NCBI GenBank assembly: GCA_017616915.1
Contig: JAFZXF010000057.1
Coordinates: 1-37,021 of the forward strand
Source of the DNA: Bacteroidaceae bacterium
GTDB taxonomy: Bacteria > Bacteroidota > Bacteroidia > Bacteroidales > Bacteroidaceae
Direction of reading: 5' to 3'
Length of the DNA stretch: 37,021 nucleotides
Position 1 is the stretch's first letter, and each line of letters starts with the position of its first letter. A program made the position numbers and the translations under genes. Positions 1-8,600 of the stretch are shown here, one piece after another. The notes beneath the pieces were generated by a model. It had not been told where the DNA came from, ran no database searches, and worked only from the letters and a program-made list of their open reading frames with translations.

Positions 1-533
1 TAAGCCTTCTTGACAGAAGAATTGTAGAACACACCTTGGGAAAGATTTTTCACCTTTTGGCCTATGACAACTGTTGCAAGAGAACCGCAATAGGCAAAAC
101 AATCGCCGCCAAGCGTGATTACGCTGTTGGGAATATCAATCTGCTTGAGTCCCGTACCTGCGAAGGCAGTTCCCTGGATGGATGTAATCGTTTTTGGCAA
201 TACCATTGTCTGAAGTTTGGTGCAGTTGTAGGACATTTTTTGGCCAATTACGTCATCCTGTGTCGTGAAGCTCTCAAAGTAAGCTTCGCCGCCAGCCACA
301 ATCTTTACTTCCGACCAGTTGAGCGAGGTCACTGTTCCTGCTGTGACCAGTGAGCGGATGTACTTGATGTCGGTGCCGTTGATGATACCTGTCACTTTAA
401 GCTCCTTTTCGCTTGACGACAGCATCGTGGGGAGTGTTCCCGCAGTTTCTACATGAATTACGGTTTGAGCATTGCCGGTAATACACAGGATAGAGAGAAA
501 AATACAGAAAATTGTAAAAGAAAAGTTTTTCAT
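1..533 (-). CDS. BspA-like leucine-rich-repeat secreted protein, 5' part only
   Basis: The ATG is at 533 on the minus strand, and 177 codons stay open until the window ends, so the C-terminus is missing. The first 23 residues (MKNFSFTIFC...GNAQ) look like a Sec signal peptide cleaved after NAQ. From about residue 110 the protein has repeats of the LRR_5/BspA type, such as LQTMVLPKTITSIQGTAF, LKQIDIPNSVITLGGDCF and LATVVIGQKVKNLSQGVF. Proteins of this family are surface or secreted adhesion/binding proteins in Bacteroidetes and oral spirochaetes. The region before the repeats is not recognised. The gene begins 28 bp after the RNase R stop on the same strand and could be read through from it, though no functional link is known. 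The partner or ligand cannot be told, and a C-terminal secretion signal would lie outside the window. Confidence 0.8.
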   Translation of the reverse strand, partial: MKNFSFTIFCIFLSILCITGNAQTVIHVETAGTLPTMLSSSEKELKVTGIINGTDIKYIRSLVTAGTVTSLNWSEVKIVAGGEAYFESFTTQDDVIGQKMSYNCTKLQTMVLPKTITSIQGTAFAGTGLKQIDIPNSVITLGGDCFAYCGSLATVVIGQKVKNLSQGVFYNSSVKKA

Positions 534-561
534 GATTATTTTCATTTTTGTTCATTTTCTA

Positions 562-2778
562 TTAGTATAATTCTTCTCCGTTGGCTTCGAGGAGTTTGAA
601 ATCCAGCTGACGGCGCTCTAAGTTGGCGCTGGTCACCTTGATGCGGACGGGATCGCCAAGAACGATGCGGCGGCGCGAATGGCGTCCTATCACTCCCATG
701 ATGGAATCATCGTAATTGTAGAGATCGTCCTGAAGGCTGCGGATGGGTACTACGCCTTCGCAATGTGAATCGTTGAGTTCCACAAAAATGCCGAAGTCGG
801 TGACTCCGCTCACTGTGCCGGCGAATTCCTGCCCGAGTTTGTCAGCCATATACTCTACCTGCTTGTATTTGATTGAGGCGCGCTCGGCGTTGGCGGCGAG
901 CTGTTCCATTTCGCTGGAATGCTCACATTGTTCTTCGCACTTGAGCTGGTTAACGCTTCGCCCTTCTTGGTCGAGATAGCGGGTGAGCAGGCGGTGTACC
1001 ATTTGATCAGGGTAGCGTCGAATGGGCGAAGTGAAATGGGTGTAAAAGCGTAGGCTGAGTCCGTAGTGTCCGATGTTATGAGTGGAGTAGCGGGCTTTGC
1101 TCATAGTGCGCAGGGCAAGGTCTTCAACGGCTTTGTGCTCTTTGGCACTGCTGACTTTGTGGAGCATGGTGTTGAGACTGCGAGCGATATCGGTTCGGCT
1201 ACCTTCTGTCTTGACCTTATAGCCGAAGCGGGCTGCAAAGGAGGAAAGTTTTTGAAGTTTTTCGGGGTCGGGCACATCGTGGATTCGGTAAGGGAAAGTC
1301 TTGGCTTTGGTGCCCTTAGGAACTCGTCCGATGCGCTCAGCTACGGTGCGGTTGGCGAGCAGCATGAATTCTTCGATGAGTTGGTGAGAGTCGTCCTGAA
1401 CGGCAACGTATGTGCCGATGGGATGGCCTTTTTCATCGATTTCAAAACGCACTTCCTCTCGTTGAAACTCAATTGCGCCGTTTTTCAGACGCTCAGCCCT
1501 GAGTTGCTTGGCGATAGAGTCGAGGACTCGCAACTCGTGGGCATAGTCGCCGTCGGCACCCTTAAGGATGGGCTGCACTTCTTCGTAGGTGAAACGGCGG
1601 TTGCTGCGAATGACGGTGCGGGCTATCTGCGAGTCGAGAACTTCGCCGTGTTCATTGATACGGAAAATGACACTGTAGGTGAGTTTGTCCTCATTGGGGC
1701 GCAGTGAGCAGATATAGTTGCAGAGATGTTCGGGCAACATCGGAATAGTACGATCTACGAGATAGATGCTGGTGGCGCGCCGGTAAGCTTCCTGATCTAT
1801 TGGCGAGCCTTCTTTGAGGAAGTGGGTGACGTCGGCTATGTGGACGCCAACCTCGTAGAGGGGCGTGATGTCAGCATCGCTTATCTCACGGAAAGAAAGG
1901 GCGTCGTCGAAGTCTTTGGCATCGCGCGGATCTATGGTTATGGTAGTAACATTGCGAAAGTCGAGTCGGTGGGCAAGTTCTCGCTCGGAGATGTGTCCGG
2001 AGATTTTGTTGGCGAGTTTTTCGAGCTGATCCGGATAGGAATAGGGAAGTCCGAACTCAGCAAGGATGGCATGCATCTCTACGTTGTTATCGCCCGATGC
2101 ACCGAGCACCTCCACTATCTTGCCGACCGGTGAGCGGTTGGCTCTTGACGGCCACTCTACAATCTTGACTATCGCCTTGTCGCCCGACTGCAGAGGACGG
2201 CCAAAGCAGTTGATATCAGTTTCTGCCTTGGGAAGGAAGATGTCCCAAGGTAAATAATGGTCATTAGTTTCCAGGAAGGCAAAGCCTTTTTCTATCTGTA
2301 ATGTGCCTACGAAGGTGTCTTTGGCACGCTGGATGATGTTGGCTATCTCCGCTTCCTTCTCTCCGCGTCGGTGGTTGTAGGTAATAACGATGCTGACTTT
2401 GTCACCTTCCAAAGCGTTGTTGACGAAACGTTCCGGCACCCGGATATATTCAGGCTCTTCATTCGGTCGGTCTATATGAACCATAGCTTTAGGACTATCA
2501 AAATCCCGAACTTTAGAGCCTTTTACAAAAGTGGCCTCGGTAAGCGGTTGTAGAGTTTGGAGCCGATAACGGCCTCGGGCTGTGGGAGTGATGTATTCGC
2601 AGAGCACGAGGTCATCGAGGATATCCTGCAATACTTTTTTGGAAGGATGTGTCCTAAGTTTAAACTCATTGTAGAAGTCTGCTCTCGACATTTCCTCCTC
2701 AGGATGGGCTACGAAGTAGTCCATAAGTGCGTTGGCCAATTCGCGCTTGCTTTGTTGGCTTTGTATATTCTTTTTCAT
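562..2778 (-). CDS. rnr: Ribonuclease R (3'-5' exoribonuclease, RNB family)
   Basis: At 738 residues the length is normal for RNase R, which degrades structured RNA processively from the 3' end and takes part in mRNA decay and rRNA quality control in the cytoplasm. An N-terminal winged-helix (HTH_12-like) segment spans about residues 10-75, followed by two cold-shock OB domains (about 80-220). The RNB catalytic domain carries the metal-binding motif DPRDAKDFDD at 283-292 (Asp283, Asp289, Asp291, Asp292). A C-terminal S1 domain (about 650-732) contains GTVSGVTDFGIFVEL. The ATG at 2778 gives MKKNIQSQQSK, with a Bacteroidetes-type -7 box about 40 bp upstream. It is divergent from the sirtuin operon. 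Nothing is truncated. Confidence 0.96.
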   Translation of the reverse strand: MKKNIQSQQSKRELANALMDYFVAHPEEEMSRADFYNEFKLRTHPSKKVLQDILDDLVLCEYITPTARGRYRLQTLQPLTEATFVKGSKVRDFDSPKAMVHIDRPNEEPEYIRVPERFVNNALEGDKVSIVITYNHRRGEKEAEIANIIQRAKDTFVGTLQIEKGFAFLETNDHYLPWDIFLPKAETDINCFGRPLQSGDKAIVKIVEWPSRANRSPVGKIVEVLGASGDNNVEMHAILAEFGLPYSYPDQLEKLANKISGHISERELAHRLDFRNVTTITIDPRDAKDFDDALSFREISDADITPLYEVGVHIADVTHFLKEGSPIDQEAYRRATSIYLVDRTIPMLPEHLCNYICSLRPNEDKLTYSVIFRINEHGEVLDSQIARTVIRSNRRFTYEEVQPILKGADGDYAHELRVLDSIAKQLRAERLKNGAIEFQREEVRFEIDEKGHPIGTYVAVQDDSHQLIEEFMLLANRTVAERIGRVPKGTKAKTFPYRIHDVPDPEKLQKLSSFAARFGYKVKTEGSRTDIARSLNTMLHKVSSAKEHKAVEDLALRTMSKARYSTHNIGHYGLSLRFYTHFTSPIRRYPDQMVHRLLTRYLDQEGRSVNQLKCEEQCEHSSEMEQLAANAERASIKYKQVEYMADKLGQEFAGTVSGVTDFGIFVELNDSHCEGVVPIRSLQDDLYNYDDSIMGVIGRHSRRRIVLGDPVRIKVTSANLERRQLDFKLLEANGEELY

Positions 2779-2819
2779 TGTTTTTGTTCTTTTTTTCCTT
2801 TTTTTGATTGAATTTATTG

Positions 2820-2827
2820 CAAAAGTA
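2820..2827 (-). promoter_or_regulatory. Putative -7 promoter box for rnr
   Basis: Read on the minus strand the sequence is TACTTTTG, which fits the Bacteroidetes sigma-ABfr -7 consensus TAnnTTTG. It lies 41 bp before the rnr ATG. No convincing -33 element (TTTG/TTG) was found at the usual spacing, so the call rests on the -7 box and position. Confidence 0.45.
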
Positions 2828-2872
2828 AGAAAAAAGTTTCTTTCCTGTTACTCCTTAGTCCTAAAAAAGTAT

Positions 2873-2880
2873 TATCTTTG
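2873..2880 (+). promoter_or_regulatory. Putative -7 promoter box for the sirtuin operon
   Basis: TATCTTTG fits TAnnTTTG and ends 39 bp before the sirtuin ATG at 2920. Together with the minus-strand box at 2820-2827 it makes a compact divergent promoter region. The -33 element is not clear. Confidence 0.45.
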
Positions 2881-2919
2881 CAGAAATTTTTATTAAAAAT
2901 AAAAAAAGGCGCAGCAAAA

Positions 2920-3612
2920 ATGAAAAAGATAGTATTTCTTACGGGTGCCGGCATGAGTGCTGAGAGCGGTATCTCAACCTTCCGCGACAGCGGCGGTCTG
3001 TGGGAGCGCTATCCGGTAATGCAGGTGGCCAGTCACACGGGTTGGTTGGAAGATCCCGACCTGGTGACGCGCTTCTACAACGAAAGGCGTCGTGAGTTAT
3101 TCGGCACTCAACCTTGCGGCGGTCATCGTCTGGTGGCCGAGCTGGAGGAAAAATACGACGTGACCGTAGTGACACAGAACGTGGATGACCTCCACGAGAG
3201 AGCCGGTTCTTCCCGGGTGATACATCTGCATGGAGAACTGCGTAAAGTGTGTTCCAGCGACGATGTGGAGAACCCCAAATACTGGCAGGTGCTAGGTCCC
3301 GATAATTACGAAGTAAAGCCGGGTACCAAGGCGGGCGACGGTAGTCTGCTGCGTCCATACATAGTATTCTTTGAGGAAGCGGTGCCAATGATTGCGCCTG
3401 CTGCTGAGGAAGTGGGCAAGGCCGATGTGTTTGTCATCATAGGCACCTCGCTTAACGTATATCCTGCGGCGGGGCTTATTAACTATGTGCAGTCGGGTGT
3501 CCCCATCTACCTCATCGATCCCAAGGAGGTGAGAGTTCCCTATGGACTCAATGTGACGCATATCCAAGCGGGAGCCACCGAAGGAATGAAACAACTCATT
3601 AATACAATATAA
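2920..3612 (+). CDS. cobB: SIR2-family NAD-dependent protein deacylase (CobB-like, zinc-less)
   Basis: The start is placed at 2920, giving MKKIVFLTGAGMSAESG (230 residues). A longer reading frame from 2878 would put the promoter box next to the start and adds no family sequence. Sirtuins remove acyl groups from lysine using NAD+. Seen here are the Rossmann NAD motif GAGMSAESGI (9-18), TQNVDDLHERAG with Gln86, Asn87 and Asp89, and the catalytic His104 in HLHGEL. Tyr53 and Arg56 in FYNERR match the class III pair that in E. coli CobB and SIRT5 favours succinyl or malonyl lysine, so desuccinylase activity is a reasonable inference. The four zinc-binding cysteines of classical sirtuins are absent: only Cys111 is present in the region where they would lie. 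It is the first gene of a tight operon, with 3 bp to the next. Confidence 0.92.
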   Translation: MKKIVFLTGAGMSAESGISTFRDSGGLWERYPVMQVASHTGWLEDPDLVTRFYNERRRELFGTQPCGGHRLVAELEEKYDVTVVTQNVDDLHERAGSSRVIHLHGELRKVCSSDDVENPKYWQVLGPDNYEVKPGTKAGDGSLLRPYIVFFEEAVPMIAPAAEEVGKADVFVIIGTSLNVYPAAGLINYVQSGVPIYLIDPKEVRVPYGLNVTHIQAGATEGMKQLINTI

Positions 3613-3615
3613 GTA

Positions 3616-4590
3616 ATGGAAAAGAATCGGTCTATACTCATCACCGGAGCCAGCGGTTTTGTTGGCAGCCACCTCGTGGAGGCTGCTCTGGATGCAGGGA
3701 TGGAGGTATGGGCCGGAGTGAGAGTGAGCTCGTCGCGGCAATGGTTGCAGGACAACAGGATAAATTTTCTGACATTGTCGCTCAATGATGCTGGGCAGTT
3801 GCGCCAACAACTGAAAGCTTTTGCCGCCAGTCATGACGGAAAAGGATGGGACTACGTAGTGCATGTGGCAGGAGCAACGAAAGCTAAGAGCGAGGCAGAT
3901 TTCATGGCTGCCAACAGCGAAGCTACGTCCAATTTTGCCGAAGCGTTGACCGACTTATCCATGCAGCCGCAGCGCTTTGTGCTGATGAGTTCGCTGAGTG
4001 CTGCCTTCACCAATACTGCGTATGGTCGTTCTAAACTCTGTGCTGAGCAGCGGCTGGCAGAGATGGCGGACAAACTGGACTATGTGGTGTTACGCCCTAC
4101 TGGAGTGTACGGTCCGCGAGAGAGGGACTATCTGCTAATGGCTAAGAGCATCCGAAAACATATCGACTTCAGTGTTGGGTTTAAGCCGCAGATGATAACC
4201 TTCATCTACGTGAAGGACTTGTGCAAAGCCGCCTTACTGGCATTGACAGCCGGAAAGCGGGGAGCCATATATCCGCTAAGCGACGGCAGCACCTATAGCA
4301 GCCGTGACTTCAGCCGTCTCTTGCAGAAAGAAATGGGCGTGAAGACGGTGATGCATATCACTGCTCCGCTGTGGGTACTGAAAACGGTATGCGCGGTGAG
4401 TGAGTGGACGGCGGGAATCACAGGCCGTATGAGTGCGCTAAACAATGATAAGTATAACATATTAAAGCAGCGAGACTGGAGATGCGACATCTCCGATGCA
4501 GAGCGTGAGTTGGGTTATAAACCCGACTACGACTTGGCACAAGGAGTGGCGCAGACGGTAAGCTGGTATAAAGAACACAAATGGATATAA
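3616..4590 (+). CDS. NAD-dependent epimerase/dehydratase (extended SDR)
   Basis: This 324-residue protein has the extended SDR fold. The nucleotide-binding motif TGASGFVGSHL lies at residues 10-20, a VVHVAGATKA strand at 81-90, a serine region (LMSSLSA) near 123-129, and the catalytic Tyr136xxxLys140 in AYGRSK. Motifs this complete point to an active NAD(P)-dependent epimerase, dehydratase or reductase acting on a nucleotide sugar or a sterol- or polyketide-like substrate. The substrate cannot be told from sequence. The ATG is 3 bp after the sirtuin stop, and the last 10 bp overlap the start of the PAP2 gene, so translation is probably coupled. The company of a lipid-type PAP2 enzyme makes a role in envelope glycan or lipid assembly plausible, but this is inference. 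Confidence 0.88.
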   Translation: MEKNRSILITGASGFVGSHLVEAALDAGMEVWAGVRVSSSRQWLQDNRINFLTLSLNDAGQLRQQLKAFAASHDGKGWDYVVHVAGATKAKSEADFMAANSEATSNFAEALTDLSMQPQRFVLMSSLSAAFTNTAYGRSKLCAEQRLAEMADKLDYVVLRPTGVYGPRERDYLLMAKSIRKHIDFSVGFKPQMITFIYVKDLCKAALLALTAGKRGAIYPLSDGSTYSSRDFSRLLQKEMGVKTVMHITAPLWVLKTVCAVSEWTAGITGRMSALNNDKYNILKQRDWRCDISDAERELGYKPDYDLAQGVAQTVSWYKEHKWI

Positions 4591-5609
4591 GGAATTATTT
4601 TAAGGAGCAGTATCCCATGCCCGGGCTACTGGGAGTAGAGAAACTGGCTGCGGTCTATATGGCGCTGACGCTGCTGCTGGCCGCGTTGTATTATCCAGAT
4701 ATGGAGTTTGCCACTAAAGTCAAGGTGCTGGGCGGTAGATTAGCTATTGTGGCAGTTACCTTCCTACTGTGGAGATTGTATCTGCGCAAACCGTGCCACG
4801 CAACCTATCAGTTGAGGGTTTTCTTCCAGATTCTGCTGCTGGCTTATTGGTATCCCGACATCTATAACTTTGCGTCGATGCTACCTAATCAGGACAATGT
4901 GCTTGCATCGGTGGAGCAAACGCTGTTTGGCTGTCAGCCGGCGCTGGAGTTTAGCCAGGCGCTGAGCGGAAAGTTCTGGAGCGAGTTGATGTATCTGGGT
5001 TACTTCTTCTACTTTTTGCTGATTGGCATAGTGGTGGGAATCGTAGTATTGCGACGTCCGCGGAGGTTCGACAGCGTCACGTTTGTGGTGATGTGCACTT
5101 TCTTTATGTATTACGTGATTTTCCTGCTGTTTAACACTGCCGGTCCGCAGTTCTACTTTAGTGCTCCTGGTGTGGATGCCGCCAACGGGGTATTCCCGTT
5201 CCTGGATGACTGGTTCCGCTCGCATTCGCAGCTCGCCACTTCGTATAGTGGGCCATTCAGCTTCTTGGTGTGGCTTCTGCACGGCAGCGAGGCACCGATT
5301 GCTGCAATGCCCAGCAGTCATGTGGGTGTGTCCACTGTGATAATGTTGCTGATCTTCAGAATGAGGCGCTCATGGGGATTTATATTGCTCCCGGGCTATA
5401 TATTGCTGTGCCTTTCGACCGTGTATATCGGTGCCCACTACGCTATCGACGTGATTGCCGGTTGGCTCACGGCGTTGGTATTCTTCCCCGTTGCACGCAA
5501 GCTCTACAAGTCGAAACTCTTCCATCGTCCTGACGGGTTTGACAACCTGCACCGCTTTGGTCATCATCACAGTCATCATCACCATCATCGCCGTCACAGG
5601 AGGAAGTAG
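4581..5609 (+). CDS. Aur1/Ipt1-like PAP2-superfamily membrane protein with His-rich tail
   Basis: This is a 342-residue integral membrane protein with about six hydrophobic spans. The PAP2 catalytic signature is split in the usual way: MPSSHVGVS around His247, and YIGAHYAIDVIAG with His286 and Asp290. The N-terminal half, with long hydrophobic helices before the motif, resembles the PAP2_3 (Aur1/inositolphosphotransferase) group, which moves phospho-head groups between lipids, rather than a simple soluble phosphatase. A phosphatidate or prenyl-diphosphate phosphatase is the alternative. The last 20 residues are extremely His-rich (327-337 alone has nine His), on the side expected to be cytoplasmic. 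The gene overlaps the SDR gene by 10 bp and ends 55 bp before the giant dockerin gene. Substrate is not known. Confidence 0.85.
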   Translation: MDIRNYFKEQYPMPGLLGVEKLAAVYMALTLLLAALYYPDMEFATKVKVLGGRLAIVAVTFLLWRLYLRKPCHATYQLRVFFQILLLAYWYPDIYNFASMLPNQDNVLASVEQTLFGCQPALEFSQALSGKFWSELMYLGYFFYFLLIGIVVGIVVLRRPRRFDSVTFVVMCTFFMYYVIFLLFNTAGPQFYFSAPGVDAANGVFPFLDDWFRSHSQLATSYSGPFSFLVWLLHGSEAPIAAMPSSHVGVSTVIMLLIFRMRRSWGFILLPGYILLCLSTVYIGAHYAIDVIAGWLTALVFFPVARKLYKSKLFHRPDGFDNLHRFGHHHSHHHHHRRHRRK

Positions 5610-5664
5610 CCGGAATATGACGTTTGACAAACAAGCAAAAAAACATGTTTAAAACAATAATCAA

Positions 5665-8600
5665 ATGAAAAAGTTTTTACTTAGTATGCTGGTTGCGCTG
5701 ATTGGCGCAGCTATGTGGCAGACGGTAGAAGCCCGCTATGTGTTGGGCAACCGTGTAGCTGCCGACGACATCAAGGCCGGCGACACCATAGCCTTATGGT
5801 GCGGCACCCAGGGAAACCTTACTGATTATTACATGGGACTTAACGACAACGGAGTGTTGAAGAATGTTACGCCGTGGAGTGTTCGCACTTCGTGGATTAT
5901 CTCCGAAGGTCCGAAGAATTACAAGGGTGAGCAGACCTATTTCTTGCAGAATCTGGCTACGCTCCAGTATCTCGGCAACAAGAACGCCGACCCAATGAGT
6001 AACGGATGGAGCAGTCCGGGCACAATGGTTTCTGACATAGAATATGCTGTGCCGTTTGCGAAGCACTGTGCTGCCGATTCCACCGATGTGGAAGAGAAAT
6101 ACGGTCCTTCGTGGGACGAGATATCTGTGGTGTGGTCGTTTGCCAGAGAGGATGCGAAGAACCAGTTTATAGGCAACTGCGCCTACTGGGGTATCGGTGA
6201 TGTACGCTTTTGGGAGTATCACGACACCAACGCATGGAATGCATACTATGTACACTATATTCACGACAAGCAGGGCGACCTGCTAGCGCTGATAGACGAA
6301 ATATCCGAAGCAGGAATAGATTACGAAGCCGGTGACGAGCCCGGACTCTATCCGCAGGACAAGGTAGATGAGTTCAACCAAGCACTGCAGGATGCTCTGC
6401 TCTGCTCGCTGGAGGAGCATACCGATGAAGAATATCAGGCAGCGATGGACAGACTGGTGGCTGCTAAGGAGGCTGTGGAAAACAGCGTAAATCCGATTAC
6501 CGAAGGCTATTACTATATCGTCAGTGCATTCCCAGAGTTTATGAACAAGCAGGGAGTGGAGAAGGCAATGACTGTGAACAGTGACACACAGCTTGGATGG
6601 GCCACCCTTAACACTCAGGATCCCAAGCAGATATTCCAGATTTCACCTCTTGGTAACGGTAATTTCTATATACGCAACTTCTGGAACGAGCGCTATCTCA
6701 ATGGCCCGGAGAAAAACTCCAACAGCCAAAAGATGAAGCTTTCCGCCACGGAGGGCTACGAGCAGATAATAAAGCCCATCGGCTCACTGCAGTGGCTGCT
6801 CTACAACACTTTCAGCAATATCGCATATCATCCTGAAAGTCACAGTAGCGGATCCGGACAGGCTGGCGATATCGTGGTATGGAACGATAACGCTATCAAC
6901 GGAATGTCAACATGGTACATCCGACTGGTGCCCGACACCATCCTAGCTAAGATGGGCGGCATTAAGGCTCAGATGGAGCGCAACGACAAAATGACCGAAC
7001 TTGCCAAGGAGGCAAACGACATTTGGGACAAAATCACTTATTACACCGTAAGCGAGGAGGGACTCATCACCAACTCAACCGATGACGATCCCGAAAATCA
7101 GGTGTGGTCGAATGCCAAAGATCCCAACCAGGGTACGTATGCTGCTCTTACTGATGGCAAGCCTAGCGATCCCGATGACGGCAAGACATTCTTCCACTCT
7201 ACTTGGCACCCCGACGTGAACGAGCCTTACACCAAGCCTCACAACCTGCAGTTTGATTTCTCCAAGAGTCCCGTATCAGGCTTTGAGATGAAGATGCAGC
7301 AGCGATGTGATAGCTGGGGCGACAAAGATAGACCCGTTATCGTGAGCTTCTATGCATCAAATGAAGAGAAAGAAACTCTCACGGAGGATGAAGCGTGGAA
7401 TTTCATCCGCCAGATTGATATCAAGGATCTTTGGGGCAACGCCAGTGACCACAAGAACTGGGTAACTATGCCGACTATCGACCTTGGTAAAGAATATAAA
7501 TATGTACGTATGGACGTGATAGCAACCGGCAATAATCGCAAGAATTCCGGTGCGCAGTATCCTTTCTTCTCGATTGCCGAGATACAGGTTTATCCTGTAG
7601 TTCTGGACAAGACCCTCTCGCAATACTATTACACTGAGGGTATGGCTGCTGTGGCCGACGAGATGTTTGCATTGGCCAATGCTGCTCCTGAAAAGATAGC
7701 AGCCAGCACAGTGACCGATGAAGACATTGCCGAAATGCAAGCCGCTATAGATGCCGTCAAGGCTCTCTATGCCGATACTACTTATATAGCAGAACTGGCA
7801 TCACAGCTTGAGGACTATGTAAACACTGCAGTCATAGGTGAAGGAATTGGTGAGACTTCTCAGGAAGCCGTAGATCAACTGAGTGCAGCTGTGACCGAAG
7901 CTAAGACTACCGGCTTCACCACTCCTCTTATAAAGTCTGAGGTGGATGCAGCCGTCGCTAAGCTTGAAGAAGCTAAGACTGCTTTCCTCGCTTCTGTGAA
8001 GATGCCGCAGCCTGGCACTTGGTACCACATCCTGTCAGCCTCCAATACTGAGACTCACTATAATGGAGGTGACACCGGCGACCCGCTGCCAATGGCCAAT
8101 TCCGCGCTTTATGCCGACGGTCCTAACAGCGGAGACCATGTGCGCTATGGACTGCTCACCGAGGAGAATCTTCCCAACTATGAGTACGATCCTTACTCCA
8201 TGTGGCAACTCGTAGAGATGGAAGATGGCAAATACGCTCTGCAGAATCTCGGTACTGGTCTCTATATGGGCGACGGTAATAAACTCGGAGCCAGCATCTA
8301 CACTTCATATAAGCCGGTGGCTTACGATGTGCAGTTGCTTGGTAATGCTTCGTTTGGATTCTTCATGGACAGCGCTACCGACAATAAATTCGCTATGATG
8401 GCTTGCCTCACTGGTCAGCACGTAGAAGTGGGAGAAGCTGTTGTGTATGGCGACGGCGCCTGGAAGTTTGAGGAAATCGACCCGTCACAGACCGAACTTA
8501 TAGTTATCGACATCTTTGCCAATAACCTTATCGATATAATCGCACTGCCCTACGATGTTAGCGATATTGCCGACTATAACGAGGATGTGCATCTCTATGG

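Noticed and set aside
1066..1707. 213-codon frame on the plus strand inside rnr
   Set aside because: Antisense shadow of a clearly real RNase R; no recognisable domain.
5560..5609. His-rich tail as a cloning tag or assembly error
   Set aside because: The codons mix CAT and CAC, with Arg, Ser and Gly among the His, in continuous frame with the PAP2 protein; a tag would be a clean six-His run.
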